Positions 46,496 through 56,971 of a stretch of 64,000 nt of DNA are shown piece after piece. Within the stretch, counting starts at the first letter, position 1. The number at the start of each line of letters is the position of its first letter. Source of the DNA: Stenogyne calaminthoides (Eukaryota > Streptophyta > Magnoliopsida > Lamiales > Lamiaceae); assembly GCA_037126765.1 (NCBI GenBank), contig JBBCBC010000007.1, forward strand, positions 40,961,394-41,025,393. Reading direction: 5' to 3'. The notes under the pieces are model-generated. The model was not told the DNA's origin, searched no databases, and saw only the letters and a list, made by a program, of their open reading frames with translations. A program made the position numbers and the translations under genes.

Positions 46496-48890
46496 TGTCT
46501 TCTAAGAAACTTCCCATGTTCTCGGTGGAGAACTATGATTTAATGGAGATCGAGAATGCGAGGCTCACTGTATTCCAAACGTGAACGTATGTGGAGAGTG
46601 GTCTCTGAAGGGCCATTCCAATTTCTTGTGGTGAATCCCGGAGGAATGTAAAATGAGAAAACGATCCTAGAAAGCGAGAATTTCCTAAGTCGATGACCAA
46701 CTGACTCTGAGGAGAGAAAGTTAGTCAATCTAGACTATATTGCTAAAGACACACTATACAAAGACAATTGATGATGGTGTGATGGGAATGATCTCTCACC
46801 GCAATCTTTATGAAAGAAATTTGGGATACACTAGGCAGTAATGTGCTAAGGCACGATCATATCAAAGAAAACAAACTTTCAGTTGCAATTGGAAAGTTTG
46901 ATAGTTTTGAAATGGAAGAAGGTGAATTTATTGACAAATTGGAAGTCGATTCACTAGTATTATGAATGATCTAAATGCACTTGGAAAGAAATATCCACAG
47001 AGAGAAAGTTGCATTGAAAATTCTTAGAGGTCTTTCTAAGAAATGGGATATACATGCAAAGGTTGTGATTGAAAACACCAAAAACATTAATTCAATGCCA
47101 TATCAACAAGTCTTCTCTCGAAATTTGAAGGCCTATGAGTTTGTAATTGATAAGAAATCTAAAAAAATTCGACAAAGAAAAGATGATTCATCATCTAGTA
47201 AGAATGTGGCTTTTAAGGCCAAAGATAAAACACAAAAACTAGAGAGTTCGAGAACTTCCTTGCTAAGAATCGGGGATGAGTTTGAGGATAAGCTAAAGAC
47301 GATGGCAAGGAGGTTTGAAAGACTTAATAGTCGATATGGAAAATACAAAAAGCTATTACAGAAATCACAGTGCGGAAAGAAAACCCGAGGACAAACCAAC
47401 CGAGAAAAGAAAGGACACGAATCCGGAAGGATCTTCATCCGTAAAAGAAGGACTCCAAGTCCAAGGAAGAAAGTGATCGGGATGATGATGCCAACAGATG
47501 CTACAAATGCCAAAAGAAAGGTCACTTCCAAAGATGATTGTCCCGACACGAAAAGCAAGGAGAGAAGAGAAAGGCAAGCTAAAAGAGACAAGAAGTTCTC
47601 TAGCAAAAGGTCATGGTTGCGGAAGAAGAACATTACGAGGAGGATCTAGCTCTTCGGATGAGATATTCTCGACAAAGGAAAGTGATGACATTTGTCCGAT
47701 GGCCATTGAGGAGGTAAACTCTTCTTTCTCTGTTGTTGCTCCTACACTAGCACAAGAGTTGTCAAGTTCAACTATGTGACCAATTTGACTGATGGATTCT
47801 TTTGAGAATCTAATGAAGACTATCTTTGTTTTTACAAGAATCGCTAAATGAAACTCAAGAGCGAATAAAGAACCGAAAATTTGAAAATCTAAAATGGAAA
47901 GACTTAGCAAAACCGAAATCACTTCTCAATTAATGGGAGCTACTTGATGAACCGGATGTTCGAAAGTACAACTCTCGAGAAAGAGAAAGTTGATAATGAC
48001 CCTAACTAAAAAGCTAGAGAAATCCAATCAAGAGATTCAAATTAATCGTAACTAAGTTCAATGACCTCTCTCTCGAGAAGCATGAAACTCTATAGAATCG
48101 TGGAGGATAGTGCAGAAAGAAGCTAACTCTATTGAATCTGCGCATCTAAAGTAATAGATGAAATTCAGAGTTACCAGAGATCTGCCACTATAAAATCTGG
48201 ATTGGGATACATTCCAGGGAACCTCACAAGGTCATCTCGAATGTTGATCAAGTAGCAAGAAGACAATCTTTGTAAAACCAAATGGCACCTACACTTCAAA
48301 TCAAGAAATGCCCAAGGTTGTAGACAAGGGAAAAGGACCCATGATTTCAAAGAAACCAATGATCGGTAGGAAAGCCCAAACCTCAGGTGAAGGCTAGAAA
48401 ACCTGAGCACTCAGTTGGAAAATTTCAGGCAAGTACTTCAAAGCCCCAGGCTAAGAATGCAAACCTGAAAGGATCTGCACTGAACCATCAGAGGAATCTT
48501 CAGAAGAGAAACACTCAAGAGAGACATTCTTAATCAAGAGACCAAGTCCTCGAAGATAATTTGAAAGACCCAATTTCAAAGATGCATAACCCGAACCCCA
48601 CTTGCCCTAAGGGTAAAGGTTATCTCAACCCGTCAACCAAGATTTAGACCCGGTACACAGAAGCCAAAGCAAATGAACAAAAGGCCTGAACCAAAGAAAA
48701 ATTAAAAAAGCCCATGTTCATGCTAAAGCTAGCACACATACACAGAAAACTGCTAAGGCACCCAGAGTAGTAAATGTGTATGTTGATGTTTATGGAAGAA
48801 AAATTAGCCACTCTAAAGTGATTAGAGTTGTCAGGCAAATTTGGATTCCGAAAGGTACATCTAACCTTGTAGGACCCTACACAAAATTGG
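46496..48890 (+). pseudogene. copia-3 gag, broken
   Basis: The start is the ATG at 46496 (MSSKKLPMFSVENYDL), about 130 bp after the primer site. The gag core with ALKILRGLSKKWDIHAKV is in another frame (46975-47649), followed by a coiled coil and a basic segment. A CCHC zinc knuckle (CYKCQKKGHFQR) starts at 47499, in a third frame, and its last Cys is displaced by one extra base near 47535. The C-terminal part just before the protease reads IWIPKGTSNLVGPYTKLGT around 48840-48895. In SIRE-like elements gag and pol may be one frame; breaks prevent testing this. Confidence 0.8.
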
Positions 48891-48959
48891 GTACCTAAAA
48901 ATTGATCTATTTTTTTTGGGAGGAAAACAAGGGCACTTGAAATGAAAAGATCACATAAA

Positions 48960-51900
48960 GACCGATGAAGCAGAGATGAAAAAAAGCCCCGATGTATGGT
49001 ATCTTGACGGTGGATGTTCAACACATATGACGAGATTCAAGGATACTCAAATGACTATGTTGAACAAAGAGGCCCCATGAGATCACTTTTGGAGATAACT
49101 CCAAGGACGGATCAAGGATATGGAACTTGGAAATCGACTCGATTCATATCCATGGTGTTTCATATGTATCTGGATTGAAGCATAATTTGCTTTCAATAAG
49201 CCAATTTTGTGATAAGGGTTTTTAATGTTGAGTTCTCTAAGAACTTATGTTATGTGAAAGATGATACAACCACGTAAAATATTCTTTGTTGGGTACTAGA
49301 AAAGAAAATGTGTATCTTGTTTGATTGGTGTTCAACTCCTAAAGATACATGTTTGGTTGCTAAAAGTTCCACGATATACCGATTGGTTATGGCATAAAAG
49401 AATGAATCACCCGAATTTCAAAACCCTGAATAAGCTTGCAAGATTAGCTCTTGTGAGAGGGTTGCCTAATGAAGTGTTCAGTAAGGAACATATTTGTGAT
49501 GCGTGCCAGAAAGGAAAACAAGTTAGAGCATCATTTAAAAGCAAAGTAGATGTTTCTCTTGAAAGAATACTTCGATTCGTGATATGGATCTTTTTTTCGT
49601 CCAATAACTCCAATGAAGCACTAATGGCGGAAATACACACTAGTAGTAGTTGATGACTACTCAAGATATACTTGGGTTATATTCTTACTCAGTAAGAAAG
49701 AGACTCAGATAAAGCTGCCAGAATTACTGAAAAGGCTCAGTATTGAGAAAAATCTGAGTGTGGTCAAAATCAGATCCGACAAGGGAACCGAATTTATAAA
49801 TCATATCATATCGATTATTGTGCAAAGATATGGAATTTCACATGAAACATCACATTTGCAAGGACCCTCAACAAAATGGTGTTCTTGAAAAGAAGGAACG
49901 GGACTCGAAAAGAAGCCGACAATGATAAATTTGAAGTCGATATTCCTAAAAGGTTTTTTTTGGTCAAGTCAACAACACCGCTTATATTCTGAAACGCATC
50001 CATCTTGACCAAGAGTCAAGATAAAACACCTTATGAGCTTTAGAATGAAAGGAAGCCTCTTGTTTCTTTCTTTCGTGTGTTTGGTTGCAAGTGTTTCATA
50101 CACAATAATGGTAAAGATCGGTTGAAAACATTTGATAGTAAAAGGCGATGAAGGAATATTCTTAGGATATTCTCAAGTCAAGAAAACTTCGAAGTTTACA
50201 ACTGTAGGACTCTTATTGTGGAGGAAACACCTCATGTTGTTTTTGATGAATCTACTTGTGTTCAGAAGAAACAGGAACATGATGTAGATGAACTAACCAA
50301 GAGGATCACCAGATTAAGCCTGAAAAAGAATGACAAATCATCCACTGAACCTGAAAAGAAGAAGTCAGTCACTATCTATGATTGGAGTGACTCGGACTCG
50401 AATAAAGAAGTTCGGGATGGAACTCGGGATGGTGAGACTCGGAAAAGCCAACACACCAAAAGGTGACCAATCTGAACAAACACCATTCGGACTCGGGTAT
50501 GTGATGCTAATGAAGATGTGGTCACAGCTGAGGCAAATTCTGAATCTATCAACCAAAGGGGAACAAATGTCTCTGACAATGTTCTGAATAGAATTTCCCC
50601 TGAGGAAGATGATTCCCTTTCTTCTTTTCTATCATTCCCTGAGTTTACTGAATTAACTGAACCTAACATTTCAAATGTTGAGGATACTGTTGAAGGGGGA
50701 ACATCAAGAAGGAAATGGTTAGATAGTCGTCCTACAAGTCAGATTGTGGGTTTATCTAACTGAAGGTGTCAAGACAAGAAGGTTCCATGGTGAGAGTGCA
50801 CTATTCTGATGCTTCCTATCAGAGAAAGAACCTACTGAGATTGGTGAAGCTCTACAAGATTCTCATTGGATTACTGCTATGCAAGATGAGCTGAATCAAT
50901 TCTCAAGGAATGAAGTATGGGAGCTAGTATATAGACCTGAAAGGCACAATGTCATTGGAACCAAGTGGGTTTTTAAGAATAAAAGAGATGAAAATAACAA
51001 CATTGTAAGAAACAAGGCAAGGCTAGTTGCACAAGGTTATTCCCAAGAAGAAGGCTTGGATTATGATGAAACCTTTGCATCTCGTCAAAGACTAGAAGCC
51101 ATCAGATTGTTTCTTGCATATGCTTGCCCACATGAAGTTCACGACCTATCAAATGGATGTGAAAAGTGCATTTTCGAGCGGTGTGCTTAAAGAAGAGGTT
51201 TATGTGGAACAACCTCCACGGTTTCAAAACAGAATGACCAAGTTTACTGTGCTCGGAAAAAGCTTTGTATGGTCTTAAGCAAGCACCCGAGCATGGTATG
51301 ATACTCTTTCTCGGTTTCTTCTTACCATGGTTTTGTCAAAAACGAATCGTTGATAGAACTCGCTTCGGATAGAAGATGGGGAAGATATCTTCTTGGTTCA
51401 GATATATGTTGATGATATCATTTTGGATCTCCAAACCATCACCGTGTGTGAAAAGTTTTCAACACTGATGAAAGACAAGTTTGAGATGTCAATGATGGGA
51501 GAGATGAATTTCTTTCTAGGTCTTCAAGTGAAACAATCAAAGGAAGGAATATTCATCAACCGGTGCAAAGTACACCGTAGATCCGATTGCCAAATATGGT
51601 GTATGCAGACTGCAATGCGATTAGGATTCCCATGAATACTAACTACAAGATGGATCCTCGATTACGAAGGCAAATCGGTGAGTCATCTTCGATTATAGAG
51701 GAATCATTGGATCATTGCTCTATCTCACGTGCAAGTAGGCGGATATAACATTTGTTGTTGGGATATGTGCGAAGATACCAAGCTAATCCTAAGGCTAGTC
51801 ACATGGAGGCTGCCAAAAAGATACTGAAGTATCTTAAGGGCACAGTGAATAGAGGATTATGGTATCCAGATGATGATAACCTTGAATTAACTGGTTACTC

Positions 51901-52362
51901 AGATGCTAATTATGGAGGTTGCAGAATTGACAGGAAGTCCACTATAGGAACTTGTCAATTTCTAGGAAGTAAGCTGATATCTTGGTTTTGAAGAAAGCAG
52001 GACCTCGAGAGCAACCAAGATTACTTGAAAATTTAATACATGGTCACTTGGGAAGTTTGTTGTGCTTTATTCTTTAGCTCGCATAAAAAATTAAGGGATT
52101 ATAAAGTTGTAGCCAATGAAGTACCAATATTTTGTGACAATAATAGTGTCATTGCTATTTCATAAAATCCGGTATTGCACACCAGATGCAAGCATGTGGA
52201 TATCAGACATCACTTCATCAGAGATCATGTCGAGAAAAAGGACATAAGGATGGAGAAAATTCATCTTGATAAGCGAGAGTCGATATCTTGACTAAACCTT
52301 TGGCTGAATCAAGATTTCAGGAACTTTCAGTTGAATTAGGGATGTTAGATCCAGGTGTATAG
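48960..52362 (+). pseudogene. copia-3 pol, broken
   Basis: The protease motif reads WYLDGGCSTHMTRF near 49000. The expected active site is D-S/T-G; the serine codon AGT seems to have become GGT in the context CAGTGG to CGGTGG, an error-type change. The pre-integrase region (49321-49653) has HPNFKTLNKLARLALVRGL and CDACQKGKQ. The integrase core has DDYSRYTWVIF and RSDKGTEF (49640-49800). RT is split between 50879-51190 (NVIGTKWVFKNK, KARLVAQGY) and 51393-51635, with intact YVDD at 51405-51416. RNase H (51752-51991) has SDANYGGCRIDRKST. The end is LTKPLAESRF to the stop at 52360-52362. Order and motifs are Ty1/copia. Confidence 0.87.
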
Positions 52363-52975
52363 AGTAAAATCTGAAAAATTGAAGGTTTTCAGATGCATGA
52401 AGTTTTCTCAGAATTCTACTGAGAAACTCAGGATAAAATGGAAATCTTGAATCGAGTCTCGGGAAACTCGGATATCTTGAAGGTCGAAGATTAGTATACT
52501 GAACCCATTAAGTACTTAGTATTATACTAACATTTTATCAAGGTCAGTACTCAGTAAGACTGATAGAGAGAAATTAGTCTGAAGAAATAATGACTCATGC
52601 GACTCATTTATTGCTTAAGTGAAGCTCAAGAATCATTTGCAATAAATACAAAACACCTAAGGAATGTTTTTGGGCGGATCTTTTGAAATTCGAAGAAGGT
52701 CAATACCATTTAATGCTCGTTACATTAATGACCAATGAGGATATTTTGACGGCTTACATTTCGGAAGATCGACTGTTCGCATACCCGATTAATTGGCGAT
52801 TAATCTCAACCATTGCTTTTCACCTAACCTAACGCGAATTCCCATGATCTCGAAACTATATATTCCTCAAGAAGCCATTCAAACAAAATTTTATCAAATC
52901 CTTTGTTCCCAAAATCCTCCGCAAGAAAATCCCCTTTGCCCAGAAAACCTAAACCCTAAATCTTTAATCTCTCAA

Positions 52976-54504
52976 ATGGCTCCTACCGTTTTCGACAAAT
53001 TAGCCAAACCAATAAACCTTGGTACGAGTTCGTTGTCTCGCCGATAGCACAACCAACTCTAAACCCGTAAGAGGAGGCTCTCCATATGATCCGTTTGGCC
53101 AAGCTTCACCCATCTAAATCGCAGTTTAACCGACCAAGAATACTGAAAAGAGGTAATCGAGTTCATCTGTGATTTGAAGATAGATGAAGAGGATGGTATA
53201 CATTCCGAGATTACTGTATCACATTTAGAACACTCGTCTAAATACATTCGACTTTAAAAGGGAATTGTATATAATTCCAAAGAATTTAAACGATGTTTTT
53301 GAGCTTTGTGATAGAGGAGAGGATCCTGCTGTGTATATGTTGGGTAGAGAGCAGGAGTTTTTAGATAGGATTGCTGAGAATCCTGTAAAATTTGAGGCTA
53401 CACCTTTGCAAAAAGAGGCATTTGAGGCCACAATATAGAGTTTTGTTGGATATTGTGAGCAAATGCATCATGAGTCATTCGGGGAGTTTTGAGCGATTAG
53501 TACCTCAAGTCCGATTAATGGCGGCGATCGAGGCTTCACCCACCACCCGACTTCAATTGGCTCGATTCTTGATTCGACGGTGAGTGAACAAGCCAAGGTC
53601 GAAAAAAGAGAAGGACGGGGCTATCTCGATCAAAGGCAAGATCCACCATGCCACCAAAATAGCATTTATTTTGGAGATGTGCAGAGAGGAGGAGGACATC
53701 TTCGCCAATTCGACCCCATTCCCTAAATCCAAGGTGCTCTTCAAGCCCATTCTTTGTGAAGAAAGAGGCCATCGGGGAAAGAAAAAAAAAAGCAGAATCA
53801 CCAAAAGCGTTGTTCTTTTGAAAAAAACCCAACAAACCCGGGGGAAGGTTTTGTTGGAGGCCAAGATGGAGCACGGTGAGTAGTTGAAGAAGCAGAAAAC
53901 CCTCGCTCCCAAGCGCAAAAGAATGGTGGTTCTCACCGATGAAGATGGCAGTGATTCTGAAGAGATTCAACCTGAGGGCCAAACCGCTCAGAAATCACCA
54001 TTACAAGTCTTGGCTCAGGTTATCTCTAAGGCATGGGACTGATCGAGGAGCGTGTCTTCTCCGAGGTGCTTGAGACATCGCTAGATTCCGTATAAAATTT
54101 CTCAGAAATTTTTAAAGGAACTCGGACCTCGAGATTCCTACCAAAGATGTGGACGGCCAGACATGTAAGAGCCAACTCAAAGTCAATCTGAGGACGTGCC
54201 CAGACGGACGTAACCTACTCGATGCAAATCGAGGACTGACCGCACAACATTCAAATCTTCACGAGACTCGGGAGCGAACTTATTTTGATGAGCTCCTGAG
54301 TGATCTACTTTCGATCCTTCACCGATGCTTCGATCGAACCGTAAAGCCCGAGATGAAAGAAGGGCGGTCAAGAAACCGAGTGGAGGAGCAAGGGGAACGG
54401 TTCATCCTTGACCGCACCCCGAGCTCAAATTTCATACCCCGATCTGCAAGATATCTTCTTCAGATTAAGGATTTGGTTTTCATCCTCAATCGACTCTTCC
54501 CGAG
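52976..54504 (+). pseudogene. copia-3 accessory region, N-terminal part, broken
   Basis: An ATG in good context (CTCAAATGGCT, 52976-52978) begins MAPTVFDKLAKPINLG, about 600 bp after the pol stop. It is the most likely start of the accessory protein. Downstream, frames alternate: one has LNDVFELCDRGEDPAVYML and EFLDRIAENPVKFEATPLQ (about 53285-53440), another GAISIKGKIHHATKIAFIL (from about 53605), a third KRKRMVVLTDEDGSDSEEI (from about 53915). The sequence is poor in CAG/CTG, so the breaks may be technical. No known domain recognised. Confidence 0.55.
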
Positions 54505-56271
54505 ATGCTTAATATTGCTGCATTCAGTAGGGAAGACCGTGGAATGAGGAGATGTTTTTCCCGACCGAGTTCTCGTGGATTCGTAAAGACAAAGCTCAGG
54601 ATGAAAATTTCCGATTTTGATGAGCTAGTTCAGAAGAAGATAGCTGAGAGGAGAGCTACTGAAGTTGGTGCCCCTAGCAGCAGAGACAAATCTCAAGATG
54701 GGGACCAACAGGGAGATGCTGAGGATCAGTCTCAGATGGAGAAGGATACTCCTTGTGCTGATCAACCTGAAATCATTCAACCTCATACTGAAGCTAGCAC
54801 TCTTCAGGTACCTTTTGACACTATTAACAATTATGCCAAAGTTACTGAAGTTTCTATCTTTAACTCTTCTGAGGCTCAGTTAGAGACTGGAGCTCAGGAT
54901 GAAGCTGATGCTCAGGTGCAGACCGACCCTCAGGTTGTGTCTGAACCTCAGGATGATCAATCAGCACAGAAGGTGCAAAATGTTCCTGAGATCGACCTCA
55001 CTCCCATACTGGAGAAGCTTGAGAAGGTTGAGCCAATGCTGAACAAAATCGCTCAGATGGAAGAGACATTGGCCAGCCAAACTCAGAAGATGGAGAATCT
55101 GAGTTCATCTTCAGAACTGGTGCAACTTCAAGACACTCTGACCTCAAAGATGACCTCCATGGAAGACAAGCTGAATGAGAAGCTGGAGGGAGTCAAGGCT
55201 GAGCTGAGTGCTGAACTTAAACAGAAGCACCAGGAGAATACTGAGTTTCTAGAGGTGAAATTGGCAGAGAAGAACGAAGTACTGATCAAGTCTGCTGTTG
55301 GGGAAATGAGCTCAATGCTCATGACCAAGATGACAGAGATGTTTAAAGATGCTCTCTCTGGCCAGTTTGCCCATCTTTCTGAAGAATTTTATGTGGCTAA
55401 GAACTACCTCAGGAGGCTAGAAGATGAACAGGATCAATTAGCAGGAGAGGTGTGTTGTATAAGCAAAGAGCAATACCATATGGACACAGCACTCTCCAGA
55501 CTTCTTCCAAATTACGGTGCCAAGAAGGGGGAAAGACCAGATGAAGACTTCAGGAAGTTATTGGCACGTACTTTGGAGAAAAAGGCGCAAAAGGAAGCTG
55601 AAATGAATAACCTATCTAAAGCCTTGAAGGAAGTCGAAGCTACTGAGAAGATGAAGTTTAGTAAGGTGGAGAAGCCGATCTACACTCAGGTTTCTGAGGA
55701 AACCATGCTTGATGTTGCGAGAGAGAAACTGAGTGATAGAGCTAAGGTTGGAACAAGCCAGGCTACTGCTGAATTGCCTATGAAGAGGAAAGCCTTGGGC
55801 ATTGTTGAACCTGAGAGCAAGCGTGTTAAGGCTTCTAAGCCAGTGCAAAGGAAGTTGGTTGAAGAATTAGAAGAGTCTGCAAGTCAACCTCGGAGAAAAG
55901 TCTTCAACACAAGGAATGCTCTGAAGACACTCCATATAGAACAAGCAAAGAAAGATGCTGCTTCGGTCTCAGGCGTGCCTGTGATCAGGAAGAAAATAGA
56001 TGAAGAGCAGAAGCGAAGAAGTGGATACAAAAAGTTTGCGAGCAAACGAAGAGGGACATCAAAAGCACAAAAATGGCCACACATTGACAAATGGATGCCC
56101 ATCCAATTCAATGACAGTTGGGAAGAGGTCAAGAGAACCTTCTGGTTCTACTATGAAGTGCTCAGGGAATGGAAAGGGGAAAGCTCAGATCCAAATGAAG
56201 CATTTATTGAATATCTCCTAACCTTCTATCCTAAATATCTCCAAAGCTGGATAAACCTTGCGGATGAATGA
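54505..56271 (+). CDS. copia-3 accessory ORF, coiled-coil protein (588 codons)
   Basis: This is the longest open frame of the window. The first Met at 54505 lies in a damaged stretch; reliable sequence starts near 54600 (MKISDFDELVQKKIAERRA). The protein has an acidic, Gln-rich part (about residues 50-160), a long heptad coiled coil (about 165-330: IAQMEETLASQTQKMENL, KLNEKLEGVKAELSAEL), and a basic region (KRKALGIVEPESKRVKASK, GYKKFASKRRG). The C-terminal part has WMPIQFNDSWEEVKRTFWFYYEVLREW. The stop is TGA at 56269-56271. The same frame continues open for 75 more codons (56275-56502), ending EIPADEIEEDAN-like EVPADEIEEDAN. No signal peptide or clear membrane helix is seen, so an envelope function is not supported. 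Position is that of the SIRE 'env-like' ORF. Function unknown. Confidence 0.7.
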   Translation: MLNIAAFSREDRGMRRCFSRPSSRGFVKTKLRMKISDFDELVQKKIAERRATEVGAPSSRDKSQDGDQQGDAEDQSQMEKDTPCADQPEIIQPHTEASTLQVPFDTINNYAKVTEVSIFNSSEAQLETGAQDEADAQVQTDPQVVSEPQDDQSAQKVQNVPEIDLTPILEKLEKVEPMLNKIAQMEETLASQTQKMENLSSSSELVQLQDTLTSKMTSMEDKLNEKLEGVKAELSAELKQKHQENTEFLEVKLAEKNEVLIKSAVGEMSSMLMTKMTEMFKDALSGQFAHLSEEFYVAKNYLRRLEDEQDQLAGEVCCISKEQYHMDTALSRLLPNYGAKKGERPDEDFRKLLARTLEKKAQKEAEMNNLSKALKEVEATEKMKFSKVEKPIYTQVSEETMLDVAREKLSDRAKVGTSQATAELPMKRKALGIVEPESKRVKASKPVQRKLVEELEESASQPRRKVFNTRNALKTLHIEQAKKDAASVSGVPVIRKKIDEEQKRRSGYKKFASKRRGTSKAQKWPHIDKWMPIQFNDSWEEVKRTFWFYYEVLREWKGESSDPNEAFIEYLLTFYPKYLQSWINLADE

Positions 56272-56502
56272 AAGGTGCAGATAGTAGCCCCCGGTCCATA
56301 TACCTACCCTCCTCCAAGACTTGATAATGGCTTGGTGAATGAAAAAGCCATTACTCAAGAAATTGCTCAATATGCTGCACAATTAGGTCTGACAGGGAAC
56401 AGTCCGGATATCATCAAGGAAAGAAATGCACTGAAGAAGAGGTATTTCGGAATGTTCAACCTGGAAGTGCCCGCTGATGAAATTGAAGAAGATGCAAACT
56501 GA
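56272..56502 (+). CDS. In-frame continuation of the accessory ORF
   Basis: After the TGA at 56269-56271 the frame stays open with conserved-looking sequence (VAPGPYTYPPPRLDNGLVN, ALKKRYFGMFNLEVPADE) to a TGA at 56500-56502. Either the first TGA is a base error or point mutation, or readthrough occurs. A 3' non-coding stretch of about 450 bp separates it from the polypurine tract. Confidence 0.55.
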   Translation, partial: KVQIVAPGPYTYPPPRLDNGLVNEKAITQEIAQYAAQLGLTGNSPDIIKERNALKKRYFGMFNLEVPADEIEEDAN

Positions 56503-56957
56503 AGAGCAGAAGACTGAAGAGCCAAATCTGAAGACTGAAGACTTACCTGAAGACACTTGTAATTTTTTTCTATATTTTTGTCTTTTATTTTTGTTCTGAT
56601 AAGTTTCATTGTAACCTGTAACAGTCTACTCATCATCAATGAAAATTTATCATGTATGCTCAAAAGATAATATCTCATTATCTTATTTACATGTCGTTTA
56701 CTTTTGATATGCCTGTATGATTGTCTCTGAATTAATTGTTTATGGGAAATTGTTTATTAAGTATTTGGTGATGAATCCTTTGAGAGATTCACTACTGAAG
56801 AAATTGTTGAATGATTAATTGTTGAGGAGATTCTCAAAAATTATTGGGAGATTCTCTGTTCAGGAAATTATTGGAGACATAACCAATCTTGTAATAGGAT
56901 AAACTGAAACCTGAGTTTAGGTTGTATGGTTGTAACAAGATAGAATTTGGCATCATC

Positions 56958-56971
56958 AAAAAGGGGAAAAT
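56958..56971 (+). other. copia-3 polypurine tract
   Basis: AAAAAGGGGAAAAT directly before TGTTGGGAG of the 3' LTR. It closely resembles the tract of element E, supporting a common lineage. Confidence 0.88.

Noticed and set aside
54505..56271. Calling the accessory ORF an envelope gene
   Set aside because: No signal peptide or membrane helix visible; a name based on position only would mislead.
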